Shown here in pieces: positions 55,405-64,000 of a DNA stretch of 64,000 nt (its first letter is position 1; each line of letters begins with the position of its first letter). This stretch comes from Echinicola marina (GTDB taxonomy: Bacteria; Bacteroidota; Bacteroidia; Cytophagales; Cyclobacteriaceae), in assembly GCF_020463795.1 (NCBI RefSeq), contig NZ_CP080025.1, positions 561,001 to 625,000 of the forward strand, in the 5' to 3' direction. A program made the position numbers and the translations under genes. The notes beneath the pieces are model-generated. The model saw nothing but the letters and a program-made list of their open reading frames with translations. It was not told where the DNA came from and did not search any database.

Positions 55405-56293
55405 CACTATTATCTGTTTCTATTTTCGAAAGTAAGCCCCTATTTAAGAAATAAAATAATGAAACTAAAGTTTCATTTCCACACAACGTCCAGTATCTTT
55501 TAAATTTTACATGAAATGTAAACCATAATAAAAACGATGTAATAACAATTAGAGTTTTTATATTTTTTACTTCCTCGGCTAGAACCAACTCAGTTGCATT
55601 ATAGAACAACATAAAGTACAAAAAAGTCACTACGAATAAAAAAGAAAGTGATCTGTAAAGGTTATATTTTGCCAAAAAAAAGCCTGATAATGATTTTAAC
55701 TTTTCTTGACTGTTTATTACTACTGAAAATTTATAAATCGAGTACCACTTATTTGGATAACTAGTGTTAAGCCTTTTATTTATAATTTTCACGCACTCTT
55801 CAACAAGAGGTTCATTTTCTGGAAAATAAGATGATGATTGAAAAGTTAGAATTTTTCTAATCGTATTATTTATAGGCGAAACAAAATCTTTTAAATACTT
55901 AATCGAGCTAAGTTTTTTACCGTATTTGGTTTCTTCAAATATATATCCTGCTATGAGATCAAAAAGTTTCACAATAGAATTATCAAAGATTAATCGGCCA
56001 AAGTCGTAAAATATAATGGAAAACACTTTGATTAGATGCCCCAGAATATAACTAAATAATATAATTAGGCTGATTGTATATGTTGAATCAAGCAACGTTA
56101 GTTTTGATAATTGGCTTGAAAAAAATTTAAATGTAGACAAAAGTGTGGAATGATCAATTTGCTCACTAGTTATATGTTTAAAATCAAACATTAATAAAGG
56201 AGTAGCTACAATAATGATAAGAATTAGACCTGGAAGAATTAGACCTAAAACATCAAATAGAAAATTTTCAAGTTTATTAAAAAAATCCGTCAT
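55394..56293 (-). CDS. Membrane protein coupled to the DEDDh exonuclease, unknown family
   Basis: A 299-residue integral membrane protein with no recognised family. Hydrophobic segments lie at about residues 13-36 (DVLGLILPGLILIIIVAT), 70-92, 218-237 (LSFLFVVTFLYFMLFY) and 245-262. Between the second and third is a soluble, charged region of about 110 residues. The first segment after the start (NKLENFLFDVLGLILPG) resembles the N-terminus of several small Bacteroidota membrane proteins of unknown role. The 11-bp overlap with the exonuclease gene points to a two-component unit. Confidence 0.7.
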   Translation of the reverse strand: MTDFFNKLENFLFDVLGLILPGLILIIIVATPLLMFDFKHITSEQIDHSTLLSTFKFFSSQLSKLTLLDSTYTISLIILFSYILGHLIKVFSIIFYDFGRLIFDNSIVKLFDLIAGYIFEETKYGKKLSSIKYLKDFVSPINNTIRKILTFQSSSYFPENEPLVEECVKIINKRLNTSYPNKWYSIYKFSVVINSQEKLKSLSGFFLAKYNLYRSLSFLFVVTFLYFMLFYNATELVLAEEVKNIKTLIVITSFLLWFTFHVKFKRYWTLCGNETLVSLFYFLNRGLLSKIETDNSDAG

Positions 56294-56570
56294 TTTATTC
56301 TGATAAATGTTATTTAAATCAGTCTATAAATATAGTGTTCATATCTACTTCCAAAGCCTTAGCCAGCAAGCTTTTTCAAATAAAACGCTAAAGATTTTAC
56401 TTTTGCACTGCCATCATCCGCTAACTGTTAAAGGCATAAACGCATAATGTTTATATCCATCCACATCCACATAAATTGCATTATTTCAGAATTCTGATGT
56501 ATTATACCTTGAAACATTGGTATACTATGGCTCGGAATACTCACATAATAGACACCTCATCTAAGGTATT

Positions 56571-56906
56571 TCATAAACTTTTAAGTTCATCCATCTTTTT
56601 TAAAATATTTTTGGCATGACTTAATGCTTCTTTCTCAGAAATAGCCTCAAACTTGGATGCAAATTCTGAAAAACTCAATTTAAAGGCTTCCATTATCAAA
56701 AAGATTGTTTTAGTGCTTGGAAGAGATTTACAATATAAAATATCAGTAACAGTTGCCTTTCTAACTCCCAACTCACTTGCTAAAGAACTCTCATTGTACA
56801 CATTAAGATTACTATTCTTTCTATAGTGCAATTTGTTTTGGTATAAACATTCATAAACAATAAGGCATAATTTTACCTTGATAAGATCTAAATCCTTTTT
56901 TTCCAT
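56571..56906 (-). CDS. XRE-type DNA-binding regulator
   Basis: A 111-residue regulator with an XRE-type helix-turn-helix at about residues 36-75: NESSLASELGVRKATVTDIL, then PSTKTIFLIMEAFKLSFSEF. The ends are helical. The ATG at 56906 is preferred over an upstream GTG at 56957, because the GTG lies inside a 30-bp palindrome that is the probable binding site of the protein. It has no coupled gene; it may control itself, and possibly the membrane protein/exonuclease pair downstream on the same strand (277-bp gap). Confidence 0.82.
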   Translation of the reverse strand: MEKKDLDLIKVKLCLIVYECLYQNKLHYRKNSNLNVYNESSLASELGVRKATVTDILYCKSLPSTKTIFLIMEAFKLSFSEFASKFEAISEKEALSHAKNILKKMDELKSL

Positions 56907-56931
56907 GTGGGAATCAAAAAAATCTGCAATA

Positions 56932-56961
56932 AAATGTGTTACGGTATAGCGTAACACATTT
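56932..56961 (-). promoter_or_regulatory. 30-bp perfect palindrome before the XRE gene
   Basis: Perfect 12-bp arms AAATGTGTTACG and CGTAACACATTT with a 6-base centre GTATAG. It ends 26 bp before the ATG. Position fits an autoregulatory operator of the XRE protein. Confidence 0.7.
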
Positions 56962-57025
56962 ATTTTTCATATATTGCAAACAAGACATTTAAAATACCAA
57001 GTAATTTGAGATAGGGTGATTTAAC

Positions 57026-57231
57026 GAGCCTCACTGCTAAACCTGACAGTTTATTCCCGAGTGAGCGTAAGTGAGTTGCCCCACTTTCTTATATTTGCAA
57101 ATATAAGGGTGGGCGCTCCTTATGTCTAATGTTCGGGAGCATTTCTTAATGAAACGTAGGCTTTGTCAGGGCCTAGCAACTTTAGACTATGATAGGGGTT
57201 GTCTGCCCTTTGTTTCATCGCATAGAGGCTC
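57026..57231 (+). ncRNA. Candidate structured RNA or structured DNA of about 205 nt
   Basis: Many nested pairings were found by hand. GAGCCTC (57026-57032) pairs with GAGGCTC (57225-57231) and encloses the whole segment. TCCCGA (57055) pairs with TCGGGA (57133). A strong hairpin lies at 57079-57113 (CCCAC plus CTTATATTT against AAATATAAG plus GTGGG). ATGAAAC (57149) pairs with GTTTCAT (57212), enclosing TAGGC/GCCTA (57157 with 57171). No known RNA family is recognised and the strand is not certain. It lies in the 1-kb gene-free spacer between the XRE gene and the TlpA gene. Confidence 0.35.
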
Positions 57232-57990
57232 ATAATTATAAAAGAGATTATGGGTAGCACATCATTTACATATCATGATCCATTATGGTATTCTTTTAGA
57301 AGAGAAGGTTCGGCTGCCTATATTTTTAATCCAAATTGTCTGACTAGCCAAAACAGCTGTACGCAGTTTGATATACTATTTATACGCAAACCGAAAAACC
57401 CAATATAAAATTAGTACTTAGTATTGAGTAGGGAGTCTGGAGCTTTTGTTCACGGAAGCTATACTAATTACTTGCTACTGAGTACTAATCATATAATACC
57501 ATCAAACCTATTTTAAGTTGTATACATCGTACCGGGTACCTTATACCCCGTACTTTTCGACGATTCGGAGGCTGCATTCGCCTGGGGGACGCCCCTCGCG
57601 TCTGGTAGGGCAGTCTGGCCTGGGGCTTTATAAGCGCTGGGATTTAATCAATTTCTTATAAATGTAGAAGGAAAAGGAGTAGCTAGTATTGAGTCGTGAG
57701 TATTGAGACTTGATTTCGTTTGTGAGGTCGAACTGTCCTTCGTCAAAGCGGGCTAGGGGAGGATGTTACTGGAAGAGATGCTTTCCCGAAAGTATCGGGA
57801 CAGGCTCTTTCGTCAGCATGACAATTCAGAAGGCGAGATTGCTTCTTCCCTCTGGTCATCGCAATGACGGGTTTGAGAGAGCTCTCGCCTCCGAAATCCA
57901 GTCTTTTATCTAGCGTCTAGCGTCTCCTATCTCTTCGGTTGCTGAGCTTGTCGAAGCACCGTACACTTTCTACACAACCGCATATTAAGC
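57232..57990. repeat. Gene-free spacer with dispersed-repeat remnants
   Basis: No gene seen. From about 57660 the spacer is a patchwork of words typical of dispersed Bacteroidota repeats: TCCCGAAAGTATCGGGA (57793-57809), GAGATTGC with CGCAATGACGG, and GCTGAGCTTGTCGAAGCACC just before the TlpA gene. Degenerate runs such as GTATTGAG/GTACTTAG recur. These look like decayed palindromic elements, marking the right side of the island. Confidence 0.55.
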
Positions 57991-59349
57991 ATGAAAAAAA
58001 CAACGTTCACATGCTTCCTGGCATACCTATGCCTTTTCGGAAGCAACTTATATGGAAATCAATTGGAAGTTGCAGGCACCCACCCTGCGGGGGCGGTAGG
58101 CGATACCGTCTCCCTGCAGGTGAAGGAACTTAAGGTGGGTGAGCAGATGCCTGACCTATTGGTAAAAAATGTCATCAACCATCCTGAAGGGGAAATCCAG
58201 CTATCCAATTATCGTGGCAAGCTGCTGATCCTGGACTTCTGGGCCACCTGGTGTGCGCCATGTGTGAAGGGCTTTCCGAAGATGGATAGCTTACGGAGTG
58301 AGTTTGAGGGGAAGCTGGAAATCCTGTCAGTAACCTATCAAGATCAGGAGGAAGTGGACAAGCTCTTTTCACGACTGAAGGTGCTGAAGGATATCAAAAT
58401 GCCCATGGCCGTTTCAGATAATACCTTACGGCAGCTATTTCCGCACAGGACCTTGCCCCACTATGTATGGATAGATCCTAAGGGTAAGGTAATGGCCTTT
58501 ACCTCTAAGGAATCTGTTGTTCGGGACAGTATCAGACAAGTTTTGGAGGGAGTAAAAGAATTGGAAAGCAAATCAGCTCCCAAGGCCCTTTTTAAAAGGA
58601 ATGAACTGCTGTTTTTCGGAAACAGGGGATTTGATGAGGACAAGCGGATTCTACTGCAGTCGGTTTTTATGCCCTATATCGAGGGCATGCCGGCGATGTA
58701 CAAGGTCACGGGGGAATCCGATAAAAGCTGGATGCGCATCTTCCTGACCAATTCCGACCTGCCCACCTATTTCGGGCTTGCCTATGGTGCGGGGAAGGTG
58801 GACTTCAACCGCAATCGAAGGATTTTGGAAGTAGAGGAACCCGACTTGCTAAAATACAATGCCGATCTAAACAATTATGATGAATGGAAACTGGACCATC
58901 GTTTCTGCTATGAGCTTATCGTTTCGCCCCAATACCCTGGGCAGGAATATGATATCATGAAAACCGACCTGGATAGGATGTTCCCAGAATACCGGGCAGC
59001 TGTGGAGATAAGGGATACCGAGGTATTGGCCTTGGTGCGGACGGATACAACCATCGACCTGAGAACAGATGGTGGAGAAAGAAAGATAGAAATGGACGCT
59101 TTTGGACTCGAGCTGAACAATGAGAGAATAGGTCTGCTCCCCTATCACTGGCGTTTCCATCTTCAGCTCATGAGGATTCCCATTGTGGATGATACGGGGA
59201 TTGATTATAAGGTGGATATTAAGTTGGAGGGCAAGATGAATAATCTGGAAAGCATCAGGAAGACCCTTGTCCCATACGGATTGGACCTGGTAAAAAAGGT
59301 CATGCCCATCAAGATGCTTGTCATCAGGGATCGGGTCCAAGGGCAATAA
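57991..59349 (+). CDS. TlpA-like thioredoxin-domain exported protein
   Basis: A 452-residue exported protein with a signal peptide (MKKTTFTCFLAYLCLFGS). Residues 46-190 form a TlpA/ResA-type thioredoxin domain with the active-site CxxC in FWATWCAPCVKGFPKM and the cis-Pro in RTLPHYVWID. The last 250 residues are an extra domain like those found in TlpA-type proteins beside SusC genes; its function is unknown. It begins an operon with a SusC (32 bp downstream) and a SusD. It may reduce or isomerise disulfides, or serve as a surface accessory to the transporter. Confidence 0.88.
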   Translation: MKKTTFTCFLAYLCLFGSNLYGNQLEVAGTHPAGAVGDTVSLQVKELKVGEQMPDLLVKNVINHPEGEIQLSNYRGKLLILDFWATWCAPCVKGFPKMDSLRSEFEGKLEILSVTYQDQEEVDKLFSRLKVLKDIKMPMAVSDNTLRQLFPHRTLPHYVWIDPKGKVMAFTSKESVVRDSIRQVLEGVKELESKSAPKALFKRNELLFFGNRGFDEDKRILLQSVFMPYIEGMPAMYKVTGESDKSWMRIFLTNSDLPTYFGLAYGAGKVDFNRNRRILEVEEPDLLKYNADLNNYDEWKLDHRFCYELIVSPQYPGQEYDIMKTDLDRMFPEYRAAVEIRDTEVLALVRTDTTIDLRTDGGERKIEMDAFGLELNNERIGLLPYHWRFHLQLMRIPIVDDTGIDYKVDIKLEGKMNNLESIRKTLVPYGLDLVKKVMPIKMLVIRDRVQGQ

Positions 59350-59381
59350 TAAATTAATTTTTAACCCTAATAATATCAAAT

Positions 59382-62300
59382 ATGAAAAAGATTTTACCAT
59401 GGATGATTTGTTTGCTATGGTCTGGAATGGCCATGGCACAGGAGACCTATATCCTCAAGGGGAAGGTCTTGGACCATCGGGATGTGCCGTTGATTGGTGC
59501 TACCATACAGATAGCGGATAGTGGAAAGGGAACGGTGACGGATGAATACGGAGTTTTTTCACTTCAGGTAGCCAAAGCTGAGCTCCGTATAGTATTCAGC
59601 TATTTGGGCTACCAAAGTCAAAGCAGGGACATTAGCCTTCCCCTGGAGGAGGAGCTGATCGTGAAACTGGAAAAAGAAGCAATGGGTCTGGAAGGCGTGG
59701 AAGTGGTCTCCACGGGTTACCAGCAAATTTCCAAGGAGCGGGCAACGGGCTCCTTTGTCCATCTGGACAGCAGCCTGATTGACCGTCCGGTTAGCACGGG
59801 TATTCTTGAGCGGCTTGGGGATGTGACACCGGGACTGATATTTAACCGAAATGGCCCCGCTTCGGATGCACTTTCCATCCGTGGAAGGAGTACCTTATTT
59901 GCCAATAGCAGCCCATTGATCATAGTGGATGGCTTTCCCTATGATGGTCCCATAGAAAATATCAACCCCAATGATGTGGAAAGCATTAATGTACTCAGGG
60001 ATGCAGCTGCCGCTTCTATCTGGGGAGTAAAGGCCGGCAATGGCGTGATCGTGATCAGCACCAAAAGTGGGCAGATAGGAAGTAAGCCCCAAGTATCCCT
60101 AAACAGCAATGTGACGGTTGGGGAGGTCTTTGATCCTTATTACCAGCCCCAGATGTCGGTAAATGATTTTATCGATACCGAGCTGATGCTTTTTGAGAGG
60201 GGATTTTATAATTCCAAAGAAAACACGCCCAGAAAGACAGCGCTCAGTCCTGTGGTAGAAACCTTGATCGCTGCAAGGAATGGGGAGATCGACCAGTCAA
60301 CAGCAGATGCCCGCATAGCTGCTTATAGAAAGCAGGATCTGCGGGAGGCTTTTTTGCGGGATTTCTACCGAAAAAGTATCAACCAGCAATACGCCCTGAA
60401 TATCTCCGGTGGCAGCGAAAGGCAAAGTTATTTCCTGACAGCAGGTTGGGATAAGAACCTGGAGACAGTCAAGTACAGGGGCATGGAACGCTTTACACTG
60501 GGAGGCAAGCAGGAGATCAAGCTACTGAAAGATCGGCTAAAGCTAAGCACGGGCATCTACTTCACCAAAACCCATCAAGACCGCAACGGACTGGCCTATG
60601 GTGAACTCAAGCAATCCAGCAATGATGTGCTGGCCCCTTATGTGCAGTTCAGGGATGAAAATGGAAATCCTATGGCCATCACCAAGGACTACCGGGGTGG
60701 ATTTTTGGATGGTGCAGAGGCTGAAGGTCTGCTGGACTGGCGCTATAATCCCTTGCAGGATATCCATGAGCAATCCGATATTTTGGAGGGCAGGGATATC
60801 CGTATGAACCTTGGATTGGATTATAAAATCATCAAAGGCCTGAATGCCCAAGTATCCTACCAGTACTGGACCAATGAGCAGCAAGTGAGGCAGCACTATG
60901 GCGCAAAAAGTTATTATGCCCGTGACTGGGTCAACCAGTACACACAGGTGGATGAAGAGGGAAACATTACCCGCATCATTCCAGAGGGAGGTATTTTGGG
61001 CCGTTCCCAATATTCAAGCTTTTCCCATAACGGACGGGCGCAGCTGAATTATAAAACGGACTGGGAGCAAGGGGACTGGGTGTCCATAGCTGGGGCAGAA
61101 GTGAAAAGCTTCGAAAGTTCCAGTCTTGGGACCCGCTTTTATGGCTATAATGATCGGGTAGGCAATATTGCCCAGATGGACTATGTCAATCCCTATCCAG
61201 TGTATTATTTTCCCTCTGCCTCCTTACGCATTCCCAATGGGGACCATGTAGGTGGGACAGTAGACCGCTACCTTAGCTATTACCTCAATTCTGCCTATAC
61301 CCATCAGGGGAAATATACCCTTTCGGTCAGTGGCAGGAAGGATACCTCCAACCTCTTTGGGGTGGATGCCAATCAAAAGGGCGTGCCCCTTTGGTCTCTG
61401 GGTGCTGCATGGATATTGAGTGAGGAAGATTTCTATCCCATGAAAGATTGGTTGCCCTATGCCAAACTGAGATTTACCTATGGCTATAATGGCAATATAG
61501 ACAAGCGGGTCTCTGCCTATACCACGGCCATAAGGAACGGCAACAGCAATATTACAGGGCTGCCCAAAGGAATCATCCTCAACCCGCCTAATCCATCATT
61601 GAGTTGGGAGCGCATTAAGATCGTCAACCTGGGGCTGGACTGGGCCACCAAGGATGATAGGTTTTCGGGAACCTTGGAATACTATATCAAGAACGGGCTG
61701 GACCTGATTGGGGATATACCTTATGCCCCAAGTTCCGGCATTACGGAGTTTAGGGGAAACACTGCCAGCACACAAACACATGGCCTGGATTTTAATATCA
61801 GTGCATCAGTGATCAGAGGCGCTTTCCAGTGGCGCATCAATCATTTCCATTCTTGGATCAAGGAAAGGGTCGGTGATTATGAGTTGGTGGGCCCTGTGAA
61901 CCAATACCTTTCATTGGGAATGGGTGGAGATCATGATTTGCCCATTCCCCTCAGTGGAAAACCGCTCTATGCTATTTATAGCTATGCTTGGGCAGGATTG
62001 GACCCCGATACCGGAGATCCCTTGGGCTATCTGGACGGCGAACCCTCCGATGACTATAGAAGCATTATTACGGGAGCCACGCCCGAAAGCCTGATTTACC
62101 ATGGGCCATCGAGGCCAAGCCATTTTGGTGCTCTTAGAAATGATTTCAGTTGGCAAGGCTGGAACCTGTCCTTTAATATCAGTTACCGCTTGGGCTATTA
62201 TTACAGGAGGAACAGCGTGCGATATTCCACCGTACTCAATGCCCAAGGGGGACATGGGGATTTTGCCCTGCGTTGGCAAAACCCGGGGGATGAAACCTGT

Positions 62301-62594
62301 ACCCATGTTCCTTCCATGCCGGGCAGGTTGAATGCCAATAGGGATAATTTCTATAGTTTTTCTTCGGTGCTGGTAGAGAAAGGGGATCATATTAGGCTAC
62401 AGGACATCCGCTTGGGCTATACCTTTGACCAAAGGACATCGCCCAAACTGCCCTTCCAAAGAATGGGCCTATATGCCTATGCCAATAACCTGGGGATCAT
62501 TTGGAAAGCGGCAAAAGATGACCCTTTGGATCCCGATTTCAGAACAGCAAAGCCACTTAAGAGCATTGCTCTGGGAGTGAAAATAGATTTCTAA
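59382..62594 (+). CDS. SusC/RagA TonB-dependent transporter, second system
   Basis: A 1070-residue outer-membrane transporter. After the signal peptide (MKKILPWMICLLWSGMAMAQ) comes the carboxypeptidase-regulatory domain (LKGKVLDHRDVPLIGATI), the TonB-box region GVEVVSTGYQQISKERATGS and the plug (LSIRGRSTLFANSSPLIIVD, VKAGNGVIVISTKSG). The barrel ends in IALGVKIDF. The substrate is unknown. A TlpA-like gene precedes it, an arrangement found near peptide- or metal-related Sus-like loci rather than classical glycan loci, so the cargo may not be a sugar. Confidence 0.95.
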   Translation: MKKILPWMICLLWSGMAMAQETYILKGKVLDHRDVPLIGATIQIADSGKGTVTDEYGVFSLQVAKAELRIVFSYLGYQSQSRDISLPLEEELIVKLEKEAMGLEGVEVVSTGYQQISKERATGSFVHLDSSLIDRPVSTGILERLGDVTPGLIFNRNGPASDALSIRGRSTLFANSSPLIIVDGFPYDGPIENINPNDVESINVLRDAAAASIWGVKAGNGVIVISTKSGQIGSKPQVSLNSNVTVGEVFDPYYQPQMSVNDFIDTELMLFERGFYNSKENTPRKTALSPVVETLIAARNGEIDQSTADARIAAYRKQDLREAFLRDFYRKSINQQYALNISGGSERQSYFLTAGWDKNLETVKYRGMERFTLGGKQEIKLLKDRLKLSTGIYFTKTHQDRNGLAYGELKQSSNDVLAPYVQFRDENGNPMAITKDYRGGFLDGAEAEGLLDWRYNPLQDIHEQSDILEGRDIRMNLGLDYKIIKGLNAQVSYQYWTNEQQVRQHYGAKSYYARDWVNQYTQVDEEGNITRIIPEGGILGRSQYSSFSHNGRAQLNYKTDWEQGDWVSIAGAEVKSFESSSLGTRFYGYNDRVGNIAQMDYVNPYPVYYFPSASLRIPNGDHVGGTVDRYLSYYLNSAYTHQGKYTLSVSGRKDTSNLFGVDANQKGVPLWSLGAAWILSEEDFYPMKDWLPYAKLRFTYGYNGNIDKRVSAYTTAIRNGNSNITGLPKGIILNPPNPSLSWERIKIVNLGLDWATKDDRFSGTLEYYIKNGLDLIGDIPYAPSSGITEFRGNTASTQTHGLDFNISASVIRGAFQWRINHFHSWIKERVGDYELVGPVNQYLSLGMGGDHDLPIPLSGKPLYAIYSYAWAGLDPDTGDPLGYLDGEPSDDYRSIITGATPESLIYHGPSRPSHFGALRNDFSWQGWNLSFNISYRLGYYYRRNSVRYSTVLNAQGGHGDFALRWQNPGDETCTHVPSMPGRLNANRDNFYSFSSVLVEKGDHIRLQDIRLGYTFDQRTSPKLPFQRMGLYAYANNLGIIWKAAKDDPLDPDFRTAKPLKSIALGVKIDF

Positions 62595-63311
62595 AGCACT
62601 AAAGATATAGCTCCGTCCGCCCTAATCTATGTTTATTTTAAACCAGATTGATTATTAAAGGCAAATCTTGGTGGGCGGGGCTTACTTTAAGTAAAAAGTA
62701 GCAAGATGATAGTAGTAAGACAGTATAAAGAAAAAAGAGGAAAGATTGAGTTCGGAGGCGAGAACATCTATTTCTCCGTCACTGCGATCCGCACAAGCGG
62801 AGTGGCAGTCCCGTTTTTGGAATAGGAGATTGCCACAGTCTCCGCCACGTCTGACGGCGTCAGACAGGGCAGGTCCTTCGCAATGACGGAAAAGGTTTGA
62901 TCTCGCTCACGTGAACAAGTCTTGCTACTATGTACTAAATACTAGCTACTATCACAGAGTCCCTTACCGCGCAATTTCTTCATATGTGATCATACATCAT
63001 CTTGTATACAGCGGGAAATGTTTCCAGACGGGAAACCGGGACTCTTTTTAGAAGAAAGTAGCAAGATGATAGTAGCAAGATGGATAAAAGAGTAAATAAG
63101 AAAGAATTTACCCCCTCCTAACCTCCCCCTGAAGGGGGAAGAACCGATTTTGGTTACGATATCAAGAAGTCCCCTTCAAGGGGGATTTAGGGGGTAATTA
63201 ATTGACATGGAAACCATAACAGCAATGACGGGTATGATACGGCCTAGAATCCGTAAACAAGTCTTTTGTCTTGCGTCTGGCGTCTAATATCTAACATAAA
63301 ATCTAACCAAA
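62595..63311. repeat. Gene-free 717-bp spacer with dispersed repeats between susC and susD
   Basis: No gene seen. From 62697 and 63058 the phrase AGTAGCAAGATGATAGTAG recurs. At 62753-62905 lies a CGTCATTGCGA-type repeat (GGAGGCGAGAA, GAGATTGCCAC, CGCAATGACGG). The distance is unusual, since SusC and SusD genes normally lie within a few dozen bases of each other. Confidence 0.6.
63108..63197. repeat. 90-bp inverted-repeat element (CCCCCT type)
   Basis: TTACCCCCTCCTAACCTCCC at the left faces GGGATTTAGGGGGTAA at the right. Each side carries an inner stem, CCCCCTGAAGGGGG on the left and CCCCTTCAAGGGG on the right. It resembles a small non-autonomous dispersed element inserted in the susC-susD spacer. 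Confidence 0.6.
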
Positions 63312-64000
63312 ATGAAAAACATAACTAACCCCATACTCACCATTATGATCATCAGCATCATTCATTTATTGTCTTCCTGTCAGGATTTTCTAGATGAAAA
63401 GCCCAGTACCGATTTGGTGGTTCCTGATAACCTCGAAGATATTCAAGCCCTATTGGACAATGAATATATCATGAACAGAAATTCCGATATGGGCGAGGTA
63501 GCCTCAGATGATTATTTTATCAGCAAGCAAGAATGGGAAAGCTGGAATGAGATTACCCGTAATGCCCATGTTTGGGCGGATATTATCTCTCCAACAGGCA
63601 GGTTTGTTTCTTGGAACGCCCTTTATGAACAGGTTTTTTATGCCAATGTAGCCCTGGAACAACTCGACGATATTGTGCCAGATTCGAATGAGCAAGTGGA
63701 CTGGGACCGTTTGAGGGGATCTGCTTTATTTTATCGTTCAAGTGCCTTTTACAATCTCCTTAGGATTTTTACCATGCCCTATCATCTGGTAAATCCTGAA
63801 TTGGGTATCCCTTTAAAATTAAGTGCTGATGTTAATAAACTGGTAAAAAGGTCTTCCATCGAAGATAGCTATGCCCAGGTAATTGGAGATTTGGAAGCGG
63901 CATTGGACTTATTGCCTTCAAGGGCGACCATTGCCACCAGACCTTCCAAGCAAGCGGTTTATGGGCTATTGGCAAGGGTTTATCTTTCTATGGGGGATTA
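63312..64000 (+). CDS. SusD/RagB lipoprotein, 3' end outside window
   Basis: The first 229 codons of a SusD-like surface lipoprotein are present and the frame stays open to the window end. The signal ends in lipobox LLSSCQDFLDEKPST, the standard SusD start. LRGSALFYRSSAFYNLLRIF and AVYGLLARVYLSMGD belong to the TPR-like helices. It should pair with the SusC encoded 717 bp upstream. The total length cannot be known here; family members are about 450-600 residues. Confidence 0.92.
   Translation, partial: MKNITNPILTIMIISIIHLLSSCQDFLDEKPSTDLVVPDNLEDIQALLDNEYIMNRNSDMGEVASDDYFISKQEWESWNEITRNAHVWADIISPTGRFVSWNALYEQVFYANVALEQLDDIVPDSNEQVDWDRLRGSALFYRSSAFYNLLRIFTMPYHLVNPELGIPLKLSADVNKLVKRSSIEDSYAQVIGDLEAALDLLPSRATIATRPSKQAVYGLLARVYLSMGD

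Noticed and set aside
38840-57700. Possible CRISPR array in the defence-rich island
   Set aside because: No regularly spaced short direct repeats were found; the only regular repeats are the TTGACCAC words of the IS21 end, whose spacing is irregular.
57710-57913. A 67-codon plus-strand frame before the TlpA gene
   Set aside because: The region consists of dispersed-repeat fragments; the translation has no domain and no coding character.

Overview
The window looks like a chromosome segment of a marine or soil Bacteroidota, most likely order Cytophagales (Cyclobacteriaceae-like). The reasons are two SusC/SusD pairs, a Reg_prop/Y_Y_Y sensor kinase, a FucP-type sugar permease, TlpA-type lipoprotein operons, weak Shine-Dalgarno sites and promoters that fit the Bacteroidota -33 TTTG / -7 TAnnTTTG pattern. 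This placement rests on gene content only.

Left part (1-38.8 kb) is metabolic core. It opens with a sensor kinase (cut by the window edge) and its LuxR-type response regulator. Next is a four-gene sugar operon on the minus strand (aldo/keto reductase, FucP-like permease, zinc alcohol dehydrogenase, secreted sialidase-fold protein), divergent from a LacI regulator across a 40-bp palindrome. A VIT-type metal transporter and an RhlE helicase follow. From 26.5 kb back to 11.9 kb runs an arabinan/arabinose utilisation locus: SusC, SusD, DUF3823 lipoprotein, GH43, GH127/146, GH97, GH51 and ribulokinase. SusC imports oligosaccharides caught by SusD, the hydrolases release arabinose, and AraB phosphorylates the ribulose formed from it. 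After it come an M1 peptidase, two tRNA-Val genes with a duplicated GIY-YIG gene, ALDH7, a DegQ protease, Hsp20, a GH29 fucosidase and an MscS channel.

Middle part (38.7-57 kb) is an AT-richer accessory island beginning at tRNA-Asn. It holds an excisionase-like HTH gene, an AbiE toxin-antitoxin pair between two 161-bp direct repeats, a phospholipase-D-like nuclease gene with an IS1595-family element against its start codon, a frameshifted small gene, and a short prokaryotic Argonaute operon (SMEK-like nuclease/APAZ protein plus MID-PIWI protein). An IS21-family element splits the Argonaute gene; removing the element and one copy of its 5-bp target duplication restores a 469-codon frame. Next is an unusual three-gene operon of a small glycine-rich protein, a PfkB-nucleoside deoxyribosyltransferase fusion and a QueC-like enzyme. 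Then come an Mrr-like nuclease, a membrane protein overlapping a DEDDh exonuclease, an XRE regulator with its own palindrome and a possible structured RNA. No integrase is visible.

Right part (57-64 kb) returns to core style: a spacer rich in dispersed repeats, then a TlpA-like thioredoxin lipoprotein, a second SusC and the start of a second SusD, which runs off the window.

The most notable points are the QueC/PfkB-NDT/small-protein operon as a candidate nucleobase-based defence system, and the IS21-broken SMEK-APAZ short Argonaute system.
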